64,000 nt of DNA. It comes from Marinobacter salinexigens. GTDB lineage: Bacteria > Pseudomonadota > Gammaproteobacteria > Pseudomonadales > Oleiphilaceae. Shown piece after piece: positions 28,629-37,475 of the stretch. The stretch lies in the NCBI RefSeq assembly GCF_008370345.1, contig NZ_VTUU01000009.1:1-64000 (forward strand). Direction: 5' to 3'. How positions within the stretch are numbered: position 1 is the stretch's first letter; each line of letters begins with the position of its first letter. Made by a program: the position numbers and the translations under genes. A model generated the notes under the pieces. That model searched no databases. It had not been told where the DNA came from and saw only the letters and a program-made list of their open reading frames with translations.

Positions 28629-29591
28629 ATGAAAAAAACGCTCCTCGCATCTGCTATCGCTGCTGCTACCGCGTTCTCTGGCGCTGCTGCTGCCGCTGAC
28701 AACATGCCGACTGTTTACGGTAACATTCAGCTGGCTATCAGCCATTCTGATTCCGATCCCGGTTCTTCCGCTGTTGATTTCCTCGACAACGGTTCTACCC
28801 TGGGTGTTAAGCACTCCCACGAGATTGCTCCTGGCATCGAAGGTTTCTTCAAGGCTGAGCTCGAGTTCGACGCTGACGACAAAGCCGGCAATGGCGGTCT
28901 GAACGCATTCGACGAAGCCTACATCGGTATTAAAGGCGACAGCTTCGGTACTATCTGGGCCGGCTCTGATGACTCTACTTACGAGTCTGCCATCGACGAA
29001 ATTGCCAACTACTACGAGTACGCCTCTCAGAACATCGGTGGCTCCTACGACACCGGCGAAGGTGACCTGGTTCAGTACAGCTCCCCAAGCTTCGGTGGTC
29101 TGCAGCTGCACGGTGCTGTTCAGATCAATGGCGATTCCACCACTGGTGGCAAGTCCTACCCGTACCAGCTGGCGGCTACTTACGCTGTAGACGCGTTTGA
29201 GCTGGCCGTTGCCATGGACTCCAACGACGGTACTACTTCTTACTCCTCCAACGGTGCGGACGTAAACAACGAAAACACCTACGGTGCTCGTGGTAGCTAC
29301 ACCGCTGGCGACCTGCGTCTGACTGGTCAGTTCCAGACTCGTGAAGACGTTGGTGACGTTTGGGGTGTATTCGCTGGTTACTCTGTAGGCGCTAACACCT
29401 TCGCTCTGTCCTACGAATTCGCTGACGGTGCTGACTCCAACGAGGAAGCGTCTACCGTTTCTGCACAGGCTCTGCACAACGTGTCTGACAACATGTACGT
29501 TTGGGTTGAAGGTTACCTGAACAACTCTGAAGACGTATCTTCAGACGTAGACAACACTGATCTGGCTATCGGTGCTGTTTACTACTTCTGA
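28629..29591 (+). CDS. Outer-membrane porin (Gram-negative porin family)
   Basis: The product is 320 aa from ATG 28629, behind AAAAAGGAAG. The signal peptide is MKKTLLASAIAAATAFSGAA with cleavage before ADNMP. The mature protein starts TVYGNIQLAI and ends IGAVYYF, with the terminal Phe recognised by the BAM machine. Repeated aromatic/Gly-rich beta-strand patterns (GTIWAGSDDS; LAATYAVDAFEL) fit a 16-stranded trimeric porin. Codon use is strongly biased, as for an abundant protein. The acidic composition is typical of marine porins. A Pho box upstream suggests induction by phosphate limitation (inferred). Confidence 0.92.
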   Translation: MKKTLLASAIAAATAFSGAAAAADNMPTVYGNIQLAISHSDSDPGSSAVDFLDNGSTLGVKHSHEIAPGIEGFFKAELEFDADDKAGNGGLNAFDEAYIGIKGDSFGTIWAGSDDSTYESAIDEIANYYEYASQNIGGSYDTGEGDLVQYSSPSFGGLQLHGAVQINGDSTTGGKSYPYQLAATYAVDAFELAVAMDSNDGTTSYSSNGADVNNENTYGARGSYTAGDLRLTGQFQTREDVGDVWGVFAGYSVGANTFALSYEFADGADSNEEASTVSAQALHNVSDNMYVWVEGYLNNSEDVSSDVDNTDLAIGAVYYF

Positions 29592-29618
29592 TCACTCTCT
29601 GAGTTGATTGGATAGCCG

Positions 29619-29649
29619 AAACCGGCAGCCTGAGGGCTGCCGGTTTTTT
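29619..29649 (+). terminator. Intrinsic terminator of the porin gene
   Basis: Stem AACCGGCAGCC with GGCTGCCGGTT around TGAG is followed by a T-run. Confidence 0.93.
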
Positions 29650-29677
29650 ATTTTCAGGCGCTGAAAAAGGAGGCGTC

Positions 29678-30538
29678 ATGTCGGAAGAGCTCGAAATAAA
29701 GCTGACACTCTCAGGCGATGCGTTACCGCAGGCACTGGATTGGCTGCTGGCTCAGCCGGAGGCCATCAAGGGCAATGAAAAGCTGCTGGTGAATCGCTAT
29801 TTCGATACGCCGGGCTCTGACCTGAACCGTCAACGGGCGGCCTTGCGGGTACGGCAGGCTGGTGGTCGGTTTATCCAGACACTTAAAACCCGCGGCGAGT
29901 TCGTTGATGGTGCCCATAAGCGGCAGGAGTGGGAATGGCCCCTGCAGGGTGCCGGTCTCGATATGTCCCTGCTGGCCGCAACCTCGTTGGGTGATGCGGT
30001 GGACTTGAGCAGTCTGTACCCTGTGTTTGAAACGAATTTCCGCCGCCAGGTCGTTGATCTTCAGCTGGGGGCTACAGAGGTTGAAGTTGCCGTTGATCAT
30101 GGTGAGGTTATCTCCGGTAACGCCGTAAAGCCACTTTCAGAGGTTGAGTTTGAGCTGAAGGCGGGCGACCCCGGGGCGCTGGTGCAATGGGCCATGAAGC
30201 TGGCAGAACAGGTTCCCGTGTTTCTGAACCTTGTCAGCAAAGCGGAGCAGGGATATTACCTCGCCGGGCTTCACACACCTCAGGCCTGGCCGGAAGGCAA
30301 CGGATCTCCACTCTCGGTGACCGACTTTCTTTATGGGCTCAGCGTTCTGTGGTTAACCGGTGAGGTCGTGTCTTTTGATCAGCTGGACCTGTCTGATGTG
30401 GCGAACAGGGCAAAAGAGGCTGGTGCGAGTGATCTGTTTGCCAGAGTGGTGGACGCCGCTGCGGCGGGAGTCGGGCTCGATGCACTGATCAACGAGGGTG
30501 TGCTGGGTCGCCTGCAGTTGTCCATTGCAGCCGCCTGA
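29678..30538 (+). CDS. CYTH-domain protein, probable inorganic triphosphatase (YgiF-like)
   Basis: The 286-aa protein starts with the CYTH signature ExExK (E4-L-E-I-K8). Further CYTH features include VNRYFDTPGSDLNRQRAALR, then EVAVDHGEV and EVEFELK. The C-terminal region (about 205-286) is a helical tail that could be a partial CHAD-like module, but it is shorter than a full CHAD domain. YgiF in E. coli hydrolyses tripolyphosphate; the activity here is inferred. AGGAGG precedes the ATG. It is convergent with the potassium channel gene, 5 bp apart. Confidence 0.85.
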   Translation: MSEELEIKLTLSGDALPQALDWLLAQPEAIKGNEKLLVNRYFDTPGSDLNRQRAALRVRQAGGRFIQTLKTRGEFVDGAHKRQEWEWPLQGAGLDMSLLAATSLGDAVDLSSLYPVFETNFRRQVVDLQLGATEVEVAVDHGEVISGNAVKPLSEVEFELKAGDPGALVQWAMKLAEQVPVFLNLVSKAEQGYYLAGLHTPQAWPEGNGSPLSVTDFLYGLSVLWLTGEVVSFDQLDLSDVANRAKEAGASDLFARVVDAAAAGVGLDALINEGVLGRLQLSIAAA

Positions 30539-30543
30539 CCGAA

Positions 30544-31710
30544 TCAGGCGTCTGTGGCCGGCTCCTCAGTATTGTCTTTGTTATTGCTTTTGGCGTGCCA
30601 GCTGGCGATGAATGCCCGGTAGCGATCAAGCGCTTCTCTGACCATCTCGACATCGGGCGTGTTGGTTGACTTCACCAGTACGATCAAACCCTTCCCTTCA
30701 ATCTCTTCCGAAGTCGGTGGATGGCAGATAACTTCGTCATCCTTGTCGATGTAGGCGAGTGCTGTGCCGATGCCGTGGCGTACCAGGGCGCTCACAATGT
30801 CGGCCCAGTTCAGATCATCCAGTGGCAAATCGTAACGATGAGGGTGGTCGTGTTCGTAGTTGAACAAATCCTCCAATACCTTCTCGGATCCCGGCGCTAC
30901 GACCGATCTCACCATGATTTCCGGATACGTGCGCACGGGTCGTATGACGGTCCGGATTCCCAGTGCCTTGAACCGGCTGCGGTTCTCGTCGCTGACACAC
31001 TCCACCGTAGCGCGGTTTGCGAGGTTCAGTTCGCTCAGACGATGGGAGATATCGAAGGTCAGGCTATCGGAAATGGGATCGGATTCATCGGATGCCAGCA
31101 CGATAATGTGTCGGGCGCTGCCCGCGTGAACAGCTCTCAAAGCCTGGGCGTCAAACCCTGCACCATGATAATGCACCAGCCCTACGTCAGACAGTTCTGT
31201 GGGAAGTCCCTGGGGGAACTGGCGGGTCAGTAGCATAATGGGGATGGTTTCATAGCCCGGAATGGATCGTATCTGGGACGCAAAACGCATGAAATACTGC
31301 TCACCGCCGTTCCTGGGTGTGTTGATGATGACGATATGGTCTTTCATGGTGTAGATCCACCTCCCCGTAAGAATGCGTTCCCGGCGATAGAACCGGTATT
31401 CGATAAAGTCACTGACGATCAGCGTCAGGAGAGTGATCGCCCCGACGAACATGATCAGAATGGTGCTGAGTCGTCCGATGGTTGTCTGGGGCGAGTAATC
31501 CCCGTAGCCAACGGTAGATACCGTTGTCATGGTGATCCAGACTGACTCAAACAAGGTCAGGTCTTCCACCGTCCAGATAACCAGTATTTGCAGCAGCAGC
31601 AGTCCGGCGAGAATCGCGAACAGCCTTTTCATGCGGTGCCTGATTAACCCTCCCATGGACAGGTGAGGTTGTTGATGTTCAGGATTGAGCGGGCGACGGT
31701 TTCTCTGCAT
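30544..31710 (-). CDS. Two-helix potassium channel with RCK/TrkA-N domain
   Basis: The product is up to 388 aa. The start is uncertain: ATG 31710, or in-frame ATGs at 31656 and 31632; the last has an AGG at better spacing. TM1 (about 28-48), a pore loop with selectivity filter TVSTVGYGD, and TM2 (about 80-104) form a KcsA/MthK-type module. Residues about 120-350 form a Rossmann RCK domain (DHIVIINTPRNGGEQYFMRF; ARHIIVLASDESDPISDSL) that would gate the pore. It probably forms a tetramer in the inner membrane. It diverges from glnE across 80 bp. Confidence 0.88.
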   Translation of the reverse strand: MQRNRRPLNPEHQQPHLSMGGLIRHRMKRLFAILAGLLLLQILVIWTVEDLTLFESVWITMTTVSTVGYGDYSPQTTIGRLSTILIMFVGAITLLTLIVSDFIEYRFYRRERILTGRWIYTMKDHIVIINTPRNGGEQYFMRFASQIRSIPGYETIPIMLLTRQFPQGLPTELSDVGLVHYHGAGFDAQALRAVHAGSARHIIVLASDESDPISDSLTFDISHRLSELNLANRATVECVSDENRSRFKALGIRTVIRPVRTYPEIMVRSVVAPGSEKVLEDLFNYEHDHPHRYDLPLDDLNWADIVSALVRHGIGTALAYIDKDDEVICHPPTSEEIEGKGLIVLVKSTNTPDVEMVREALDRYRAFIASWHAKSNNKDNTEEPATDA

Positions 31711-31790
31711 CCCTGGGTCTGGCCTGTTCAGTCGCGGGTAAGTTCGTTATACAGTACCGGAAATATAACAGAGAGACAGGGGTTTGCATT

Positions 31791-34697
31791 ATGTCCGAGC
31801 CATGGAATTCCCTTCCAGTACCGTTGGCTGACGAGATTTCAGGATGTTGGTCTTCAGTATTTCCTGACGGTTTCCCGGATTGGCTTAAGAGTGCTGAGGG
31901 AATGACGGAAGGTGTCGTGGCAGGTGCTTTTGCACGCAGCCTGTTTCTCAGGCAAACCGTAGAGCGTCATCCGGAACAGGTGAGGGCGATGATGGTTTCC
32001 CGGAGTCTCACAGAGGCGACGACGGCAGGCTACCTGGAACAACGTTGGCAGGAATATCTTGCCGATGTTGATAGTGAAACGTCTCTGCATGCCGCACTTC
32101 GGCAGTTCAGACGGGAAGCCCAGTTCAGGATTATCTGGCGGGATCTTATGCGCTGGGCCGACCTGTCTGAGACCATGCTCGCCACCAGTGGTTTTGCCGA
32201 TACCTGCATTCAGGGAGCACTTGATTGGCTGTATGACGATGCCTGCGAACAGTCAGGAACGCCGTGGGGCGAGCACCCGGTAACCGGTGAGGATGCACCT
32301 CAGAAAATGGTGGTGCTGGGAATGGGCAAGCTGGGTGGCCGGGAACTGAATGTTTCCTCTGATATCGACCTGATTTTTGCGTTTCCAAGTGGTGGAGAAA
32401 CCCGGGACGGTCGGCGCTCTATCGACAATCAGACCTTTTTTATCCGGCTGGGGCAGCGTCTCATTCAGGCGCTGGACCAAATAACCGGAGATGGCTTCGT
32501 GTTCCGTGTGGATATGCGGTTACGTCCATACGGACAGAGTGGCGCGCTGGCACTGAGCTTCGCGGCTCTGGAGGCGTACTACCAGGATCAGGGGCGGGAC
32601 TGGGAACGCTACGCCATGGTCAAGGCCAGGGTAGTGGCCGGTGATCAGGAGGCGGGTCAGGTTCTGATGGAGAGCCTTCGTCCCTTTGTTTATCGCAAAT
32701 ACATTGATTTCAGTGCGTTTGAGTCGCTGCGCAGTATGAAGGCGATGATCAGTCGGGAAGTGCGGCGTAAAGGGCTGGAAAACAATATCAAGCTGGGTAG
32801 CGGCGGGATCCGGGAAATCGAATTTGTTGTCCAGGCATTCCAGCTGATTCGTGGTGGCCGGGACAGGGAGCTGCAGCAGCGGGAACTTCTGGTCATCCTC
32901 AAGGAACTGGAAGAACTGGAGCTTTTGCCCTCCCGGGTGGTGATCGAGCTCCGTGAGGCTTATGTGTTTCTCCGCAATCTGGAGCACGCATTGCAGGGTA
33001 TGGAGGACAAGCAGACCCAGCTCCTGCCCGATGATGATCTGAGCAGAGATCGGGTCGCTTTGATCATGGGGTTTGACGACTGGGCTGGCTGCGAACACGC
33101 CCTGAACCGCCATCGTGAACAGGTGGCTACTCACTTCTCGGATATCATTACTACGGAAGACGAAGAGGAATCGGGGGCGGATGCCCTCGACGAAGGTTGG
33201 CATGAACTCTGGCTGGCGGAAGTCGAGGAAGAGGCCGCAACCCGCTGGCTTTCGGACCATGGTTATGAGGCGCCTTCAGACAGCTATAAGGCCTTGTGTG
33301 ATCTTCGTGAGAACCGGACTGTACAAACCATGCAGACTCAGGGGCGAAAACGGCTGAACCAGTTCATGCCGATGCTGCTGAATGCGCTTACAACGGTGGA
33401 CAATCCGTCGGAGACACTGTCCCGGGTTCTTCAGTTGGTGGAAGCCATACTGAGGCGCACGGCCTACATGGTGTTGTTGCTGGAAAATCCAGGGGCCGGT
33501 ACCCAGTTGGTCAGGTTGTGTAGCGACAGTCCCTGGATTGCCAGGCAACTGGCGGAGACGCCTCTGCTGCTGGATGAGTTGCTGAATGCCGAGAGCCTGT
33601 ATCACCCGCCGGCAAAAGAACAGCTGCAGGACGACCTGAGGCAGCAGATGTTGAGGATTCCTTTCGAGGACCTCGAAGAGCAGATGGAATCCCTTCGCCA
33701 TTTCAAGAAGGCGCATATCTTGCGAGTTGCTGCATCGGAACTTAAAGGCACCCTGCCGTTGATGAAGGTCAGTGACTACCTGACCTGGATTGCCGAAGTG
33801 GTACTGGATCACGTGGTCGACGTGGCTTATGCCAACCTGGTCAGTCGTCACGGTTATCCCGGGCGAGCGGATGGGGAAACGGGAGAAATGGACTTTGCGG
33901 TGATCGGCTATGGCAAACTTGGCGGGATTGAGCTGGGATATAGCTCTGATCTTGACCTGGTGTTCGTTCACAAAGGTGATCCGGAACTGTCCACCGACGG
34001 TGATAAGCCTATCGATAACGCCGTGTTCTATACCCGGCTGGGTCAACGGATTGTGCATATTCTCAATACCCAGACGCCATCGGGACAACTCTATGAAGTG
34101 GATATGAGGTTGCGGCCGTCTGGTAACTCGGGGTTGTTGGTCAGTACGCTTCAGGCGTTTGATAAATACCAGCGGAACGATGCCTGGACATGGGAGCATC
34201 AGGCGCTGTCCCGTGCCCGGGGTGTTGCGGGGTGTCCGGAAACCCTGCAGTCCTTCGAGCGCATCAGGCATGATATTTTGTGCCAGCCACGGGAGCGGGA
34301 GGCGCTGCGAAAGGAAGTGGTGGATATGCGCGAGAAAATGCGGGCGAACCTAGGTACCCCCGCCAATCGCCAGACGGAAACCTTTCACATCAAGCATGAT
34401 GCCGGCGGTATCGTTGATATTGAATTCATGGTTCAGTACCTGATGTTGGCCTGGAGTTCCGATCACCCGGAACTTACCCAATGGTCAGACAATATCCGTC
34501 AGATGGAAGAGCTGGGCCGGGCCGGGCTGATACCGGTTGAGGACACGGAAAGGTTGCGGGAGGCCTTTATTGCCTTGCGCTCCACCATCCATCGCCGGGC
34601 GTTGCAAAACCTTAACAGCCAGGTGGAAGGAGGTTCTTTCCCCGAGGAAAGAACCTATATCCGGGCTATGTGGAAAAAAGTCATGATGGACAGCTGA
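31791..34697 (+). CDS. glnE: Bifunctional glutamine synthetase adenylyltransferase/deadenylylase
   Basis: The product is 968 aa (E. coli 946). It adds or removes AMP on the GlnA tyrosine under PII control. It has two nucleotidyltransferase domains: GMGKLGGRELNVSSDIDLIF near 180-200 (deadenylylase half) and GYGKLGGIELGYSSDLDLVF near 705-725 (adenylylase half). Both keep the G-S-D-x-D catalytic core. A central helical regulatory region joins them. AGGGG precedes the ATG. Its target glnA and the ntrBC genes lie 8-12 kb upstream. It is followed by ilvE, as in Pseudomonas. Confidence 0.97.
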   Translation: MSEPWNSLPVPLADEISGCWSSVFPDGFPDWLKSAEGMTEGVVAGAFARSLFLRQTVERHPEQVRAMMVSRSLTEATTAGYLEQRWQEYLADVDSETSLHAALRQFRREAQFRIIWRDLMRWADLSETMLATSGFADTCIQGALDWLYDDACEQSGTPWGEHPVTGEDAPQKMVVLGMGKLGGRELNVSSDIDLIFAFPSGGETRDGRRSIDNQTFFIRLGQRLIQALDQITGDGFVFRVDMRLRPYGQSGALALSFAALEAYYQDQGRDWERYAMVKARVVAGDQEAGQVLMESLRPFVYRKYIDFSAFESLRSMKAMISREVRRKGLENNIKLGSGGIREIEFVVQAFQLIRGGRDRELQQRELLVILKELEELELLPSRVVIELREAYVFLRNLEHALQGMEDKQTQLLPDDDLSRDRVALIMGFDDWAGCEHALNRHREQVATHFSDIITTEDEEESGADALDEGWHELWLAEVEEEAATRWLSDHGYEAPSDSYKALCDLRENRTVQTMQTQGRKRLNQFMPMLLNALTTVDNPSETLSRVLQLVEAILRRTAYMVLLLENPGAGTQLVRLCSDSPWIARQLAETPLLLDELLNAESLYHPPAKEQLQDDLRQQMLRIPFEDLEEQMESLRHFKKAHILRVAASELKGTLPLMKVSDYLTWIAEVVLDHVVDVAYANLVSRHGYPGRADGETGEMDFAVIGYGKLGGIELGYSSDLDLVFVHKGDPELSTDGDKPIDNAVFYTRLGQRIVHILNTQTPSGQLYEVDMRLRPSGNSGLLVSTLQAFDKYQRNDAWTWEHQALSRARGVAGCPETLQSFERIRHDILCQPREREALRKEVVDMREKMRANLGTPANRQTETFHIKHDAGGIVDIEFMVQYLMLAWSSDHPELTQWSDNIRQMEELGRAGLIPVEDTERLREAFIALRSTIHRRALQNLNSQVEGGSFPEERTYIRAMWKKVMMDS

Positions 34698-34702
34698 GCA
34701 AA

Positions 34703-34732
34703 TTCATTTCTGGCGAAAATTCCTGCTAGAAT
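34703..34732 (+). promoter_or_regulatory. Candidate extended -10 promoter of ilvE
   Basis: TGC-TAGAAT (34724-34732) is an extended -10 element. A weak -35 (TTCATT, 3/6) lies 18 bp upstream. It is 41 bp before the ilvE start in a 76-bp gap after glnE. Confidence 0.45.
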
Positions 34733-34773
34733 GCCGGTTCCCCGAAAACCGCTTTATTTAGGAGCAACGTAGA

Positions 34774-35700
34774 ATGTCGATGGCTGATCGCGATGGCCTT
34801 ATCTGGCTTGATGGTGAAATGGTTCCCTGGCGGGAAGCAAAAACCCATGTACTCACCCACACCCTGCATTACGGCCTGGGCTGTTTTGAAGGCGTGCGTG
34901 CGTATAACACCGCGAATGGCCCGGCGATTTTCCGTCTCAAAGAGCACACTGACCGTTTGTTCCGTTCTGCTCACATCCTCAACATGAAAATGCCGTTCAC
35001 CAAGGACGAGCTCAATGAGGCACAGTGCGCAGCGGTTCGCGAGAACAACCTCGACGAAGCGTACCTCCGCCCGATGGTATTCCTTGGTTCTGAAGGTATG
35101 GGTCTGCGCGCAGACAACCTGAAGGTTCATGTGATGGTTGCCGCCTGGAGCTGGCCATCCTATATGTCTCCGGAAGCCAAGGAAATGGGTATCAAGGTGC
35201 GTACGTCATCGTATACCCGCCACCACGTAAACATCACCATGTGTAAAGCCAAGGCGAACGGCAACTACATCAACTCCATGCTAGCGCTCAACGAAGCGAT
35301 TTCCGGCGGTGCCGAAGAAGCTCTGTTGCTGGACAATGAAGGTTATGTTGCTGAAGGTTCGGGGGAAAACATCTTCATTGTGCGTGACGGTGTTCTGCAT
35401 ACTCCAGAGCTGACCTCGTGCCTTGAAGGTATTACCCGCGCCACCATCATCGACTTTGCGAAAGATCAGGGGCTGGAAGTTCGTGAGCGTCGGATCACCC
35501 GCGATGAAGTCTACATTGCGGAAGAAGCCTTCTTTACCGGAACTGCCGCAGAAGTTCTGCCGATTCGTGAGCTGGACGGCCGCTCGATTGGAGCCGGTAA
35601 GCGTGGACCAGTGACCGAGAAGCTCCAGTCACTGTACTTCGATGCAGTGAAAGGGAAGCTTCCTGAACACAGCGAATGGCTGACACCCGTCAACGGCTGA
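34774..35700 (+). CDS. ilvE: Branched-chain amino acid aminotransferase
   Basis: The product is 308 aa (E. coli 309). This class IV PLP enzyme performs the last step of valine, leucine and isoleucine synthesis. LTHTLHYGLGCFEGVRAY is the N-terminal family signature; the PLP lysine lies in AKANGNYINS; EGSGENIF and SCLEGITRATII bind the cofactor phosphate. The ribosome binding site is AGGAGCAA. An intrinsic terminator follows. Confidence 0.97.
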   Translation: MSMADRDGLIWLDGEMVPWREAKTHVLTHTLHYGLGCFEGVRAYNTANGPAIFRLKEHTDRLFRSAHILNMKMPFTKDELNEAQCAAVRENNLDEAYLRPMVFLGSEGMGLRADNLKVHVMVAAWSWPSYMSPEAKEMGIKVRTSSYTRHHVNITMCKAKANGNYINSMLALNEAISGGAEEALLLDNEGYVAEGSGENIFIVRDGVLHTPELTSCLEGITRATIIDFAKDQGLEVRERRITRDEVYIAEEAFFTGTAAEVLPIRELDGRSIGAGKRGPVTEKLQSLYFDAVKGKLPEHSEWLTPVNG

Positions 35701-35730
35701 GAGGTCGATCTCGGGAAGTCTCTGAGTAAA

Positions 35731-35774
35731 GGCCGCCTTCTGTTATTTGGCAGAGTGGCGGCTTCTGTTTTTTG
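35731..35774 (+). terminator. Intrinsic terminator of ilvE
   Basis: Stem GCCGCC with GGCGGC, extended inward by TCTG with CAGA, is followed by TTCTGTTTTTT. Confidence 0.8.
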
Positions 35775-35819
35775 ATACAACTGATTTTTGATACACCAGA
35801 TAGTGGGCAGGAACAGATA

Positions 35820-36224
35820 ATGGCAGATGTCATCAAAGTCCCGGTTTCCTTCGGGGAAGTTCTCGACAAGATCACCATTCTTGAGATCAAGTCCGAGCGC
35901 ATCAAGGACGAAGCCAAGCTCAACAATGTCCGTCTCGAGCTTGAAGAACTGAGTGAGACCTGGAATGAAGCCGTTCCGGATCAGAACGCAATTGCGGATC
36001 TTCGTCAGCAACTTAAAGCCGTTAACGAAGAGCTTTGGGTGATCGAGGATGATATCCGGGATCAGGAAGCGGATCAGAGCTTCGGGCCGAAGTTCATCGA
36101 GCTGGCTCGGGCAGTCTATGTGACAAACGACAAGCGAGCTGCGATCAAGAAAGACATTAACCTTGCATTGGGCTCTCGTTTTGTTGAAGAAAAGTCCTAT
36201 CAGGATTACACAGCCAGAAAGTGA
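35820..36224 (+). CDS. DUF6165-type small protein in the LPS locus
   Basis: The product is 134 aa from ATG 35820 (MADVIKVPVSFGEVLDKITI), with AGGAA as ribosome binding site. It has no signal peptide or membrane helix. Residues about 12-95 are strongly helical and charged with heptad-like spacing (ERIKDEAKLNNVRLELEELS; LRQQLKAVNEELWVIEDDIR), suggesting a coiled coil. I assign DUF6165 from the VPVSFGE...DKITILEIKSERI pattern from memory. Function is unknown. Its place beside LPS-core genes suggests an accessory part in glycan synthesis. Confidence 0.75.
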   Translation: MADVIKVPVSFGEVLDKITILEIKSERIKDEAKLNNVRLELEELSETWNEAVPDQNAIADLRQQLKAVNEELWVIEDDIRDQEADQSFGPKFIELARAVYVTNDKRAAIKKDINLALGSRFVEEKSYQDYTARK

Positions 36225-36233
36225 TTCTGGTCC

Positions 36234-36276
36234 GGGGCTGGTGAAGGGTGCCGCTGGCGAGCACCCCATCAGTCCC
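36234..36276. terminator. Stem-loop between convergent DUF6165 and heptosyltransferase genes
   Basis: GGGTGC with GCACCC, extended outward by an imperfect GGGGCTGGTG with CATCAGTCCCC, forms a strong hairpin in the 62-bp convergent gap. Plus-strand T content after it is modest (CACTGTTTTAC). It is probably bidirectional. Confidence 0.6.
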
Positions 36277-36286
36277 CGTCACTGTT

Positions 36287-37324
36287 TTACGATCCCGCCT
36301 TTTCCTTGAACCACCGATCCAGAATATCGGTAGTGTCTTCAACGGTCACCAGCTCCATCGCACCTTCGAATTCTGCCTTCGCCCCCCACCGAGCCTCCCC
36401 AACGGCTTTTCCGGTGAATTTTTTGAGGGCTTCGGGGTAGCGGTTGACGCACCATTTGAGCGAATTGTATGGGCCAGAGCGGTTCGGGTTACTGGCGGCA
36501 AACAGGCCGAGTACATCGGTCCCCACCGCGCTGGCGATGTGTGCGGGGCCGGTATCAGGGGCGACCACCAAGTCGGCATGAGTCATCATGGCGGTTAGTT
36601 GTTTGAGGGTATCCTGGCCACAAATGTTCAGAGCCTTTTCCCTCATTGAGGCTTCGATGGCAGAGCAGTACTCTTTCTCAAAAGGCGCCGGGCTTCCCAC
36701 AAGGATCACGTTCATACCGTAAGTTTGTATGGCGTAGTCGGCAAGGCGTGCATAGCGCTCGGCGGGCCAGTTACGGAGTGCGTGGCTGGCACAGGGGCTG
36801 ATGACCAGATTCTTGCGGTCGCTGGCAAGGTGTTTGTAGGCGAACTCATGATCTGACTCGCTCAGGGGGATGTTCCAGCGGGGAGGTGCGGCTTTCAGGC
36901 CGATGGGTTCAAGGAAACTGGCAAGGCAATCGCGAACGTGCTGCTCTGGTGCAGCAGCGATGCGCTTGTTGATAAACAGGCTGTGAAGATCCTTGCTGCG
37001 GGCGTAGTCATAGCCAACCCGTACGCGGGCGGGAATGCAGGCAGCGGCAAGGTTGGCGCGGAATGCAACCTGCATGTGGAGCAAGGCATCAAAGCGCCGC
37101 CCTCTCATTTTCTGGCGCAGTTCCTTGTAGCCCTGTCGCCCTGCCTTCTTGTCGAAAATGATGAACTCGACACCGGGCAGATCGCCAATCAGTCTGGCTT
37201 CGATCTTACCAATCACCCAGGTGATTTCGATGCCTGGAACCTGTTCCTGAAGGCTCAACACCACGGGTATTACGTGGGTAACGTCGCCAATGGCTGACAA
37301 GCGAAGTATGCAGATGGATTTCAT
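36287..37324 (-). CDS. LPS heptosyltransferase (GT9 family, WaaC-like)
   Basis: The 345-aa GT9 enzyme transfers heptose from ADP-heptose to the Kdo region of the inner core on the cytoplasmic face. The N-terminus MKSICILRLSAIGDVTHVIP carries the family motif (SAIGD). The C-terminal nucleotide-binding part has ISPCASHALRNWPAERYA and VVAPDTGPAHIASAVG. WaaC (heptose I) versus another heptosyltransferase is not settled from sequence alone. No second GT9 gene is present in the window, so other core heptosyltransferases would lie elsewhere. It diverges from the Kdo kinase gene. Confidence 0.88.
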   Translation of the reverse strand: MKSICILRLSAIGDVTHVIPVVLSLQEQVPGIEITWVIGKIEARLIGDLPGVEFIIFDKKAGRQGYKELRQKMRGRRFDALLHMQVAFRANLAAACIPARVRVGYDYARSKDLHSLFINKRIAAAPEQHVRDCLASFLEPIGLKAAPPRWNIPLSESDHEFAYKHLASDRKNLVISPCASHALRNWPAERYARLADYAIQTYGMNVILVGSPAPFEKEYCSAIEASMREKALNICGQDTLKQLTAMMTHADLVVAPDTGPAHIASAVGTDVLGLFAASNPNRSGPYNSLKWCVNRYPEALKKFTGKAVGEARWGAKAEFEGAMELVTVEDTTDILDRWFKEKAGS

Positions 37325-37475
37325 CAGGCAGTCGTCCGTTCCAGGTTATTCCGCCCCTTTTGTGGAGCTGGGTAGTCATTCGTTGATAAACTGGCGGCCA
37401 TTCTATCCTACTCACCGGCACACGTCCTGATGCCTGTATGAGCAGGTGCAGTTGAACGATGTTAGTTAGGAAACC

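Noticed and set aside
28605..29477. A 290-codon antisense frame in the porin gene
   Set aside because: Arises from the strong codon bias of the porin; no domain or ribosome binding site.
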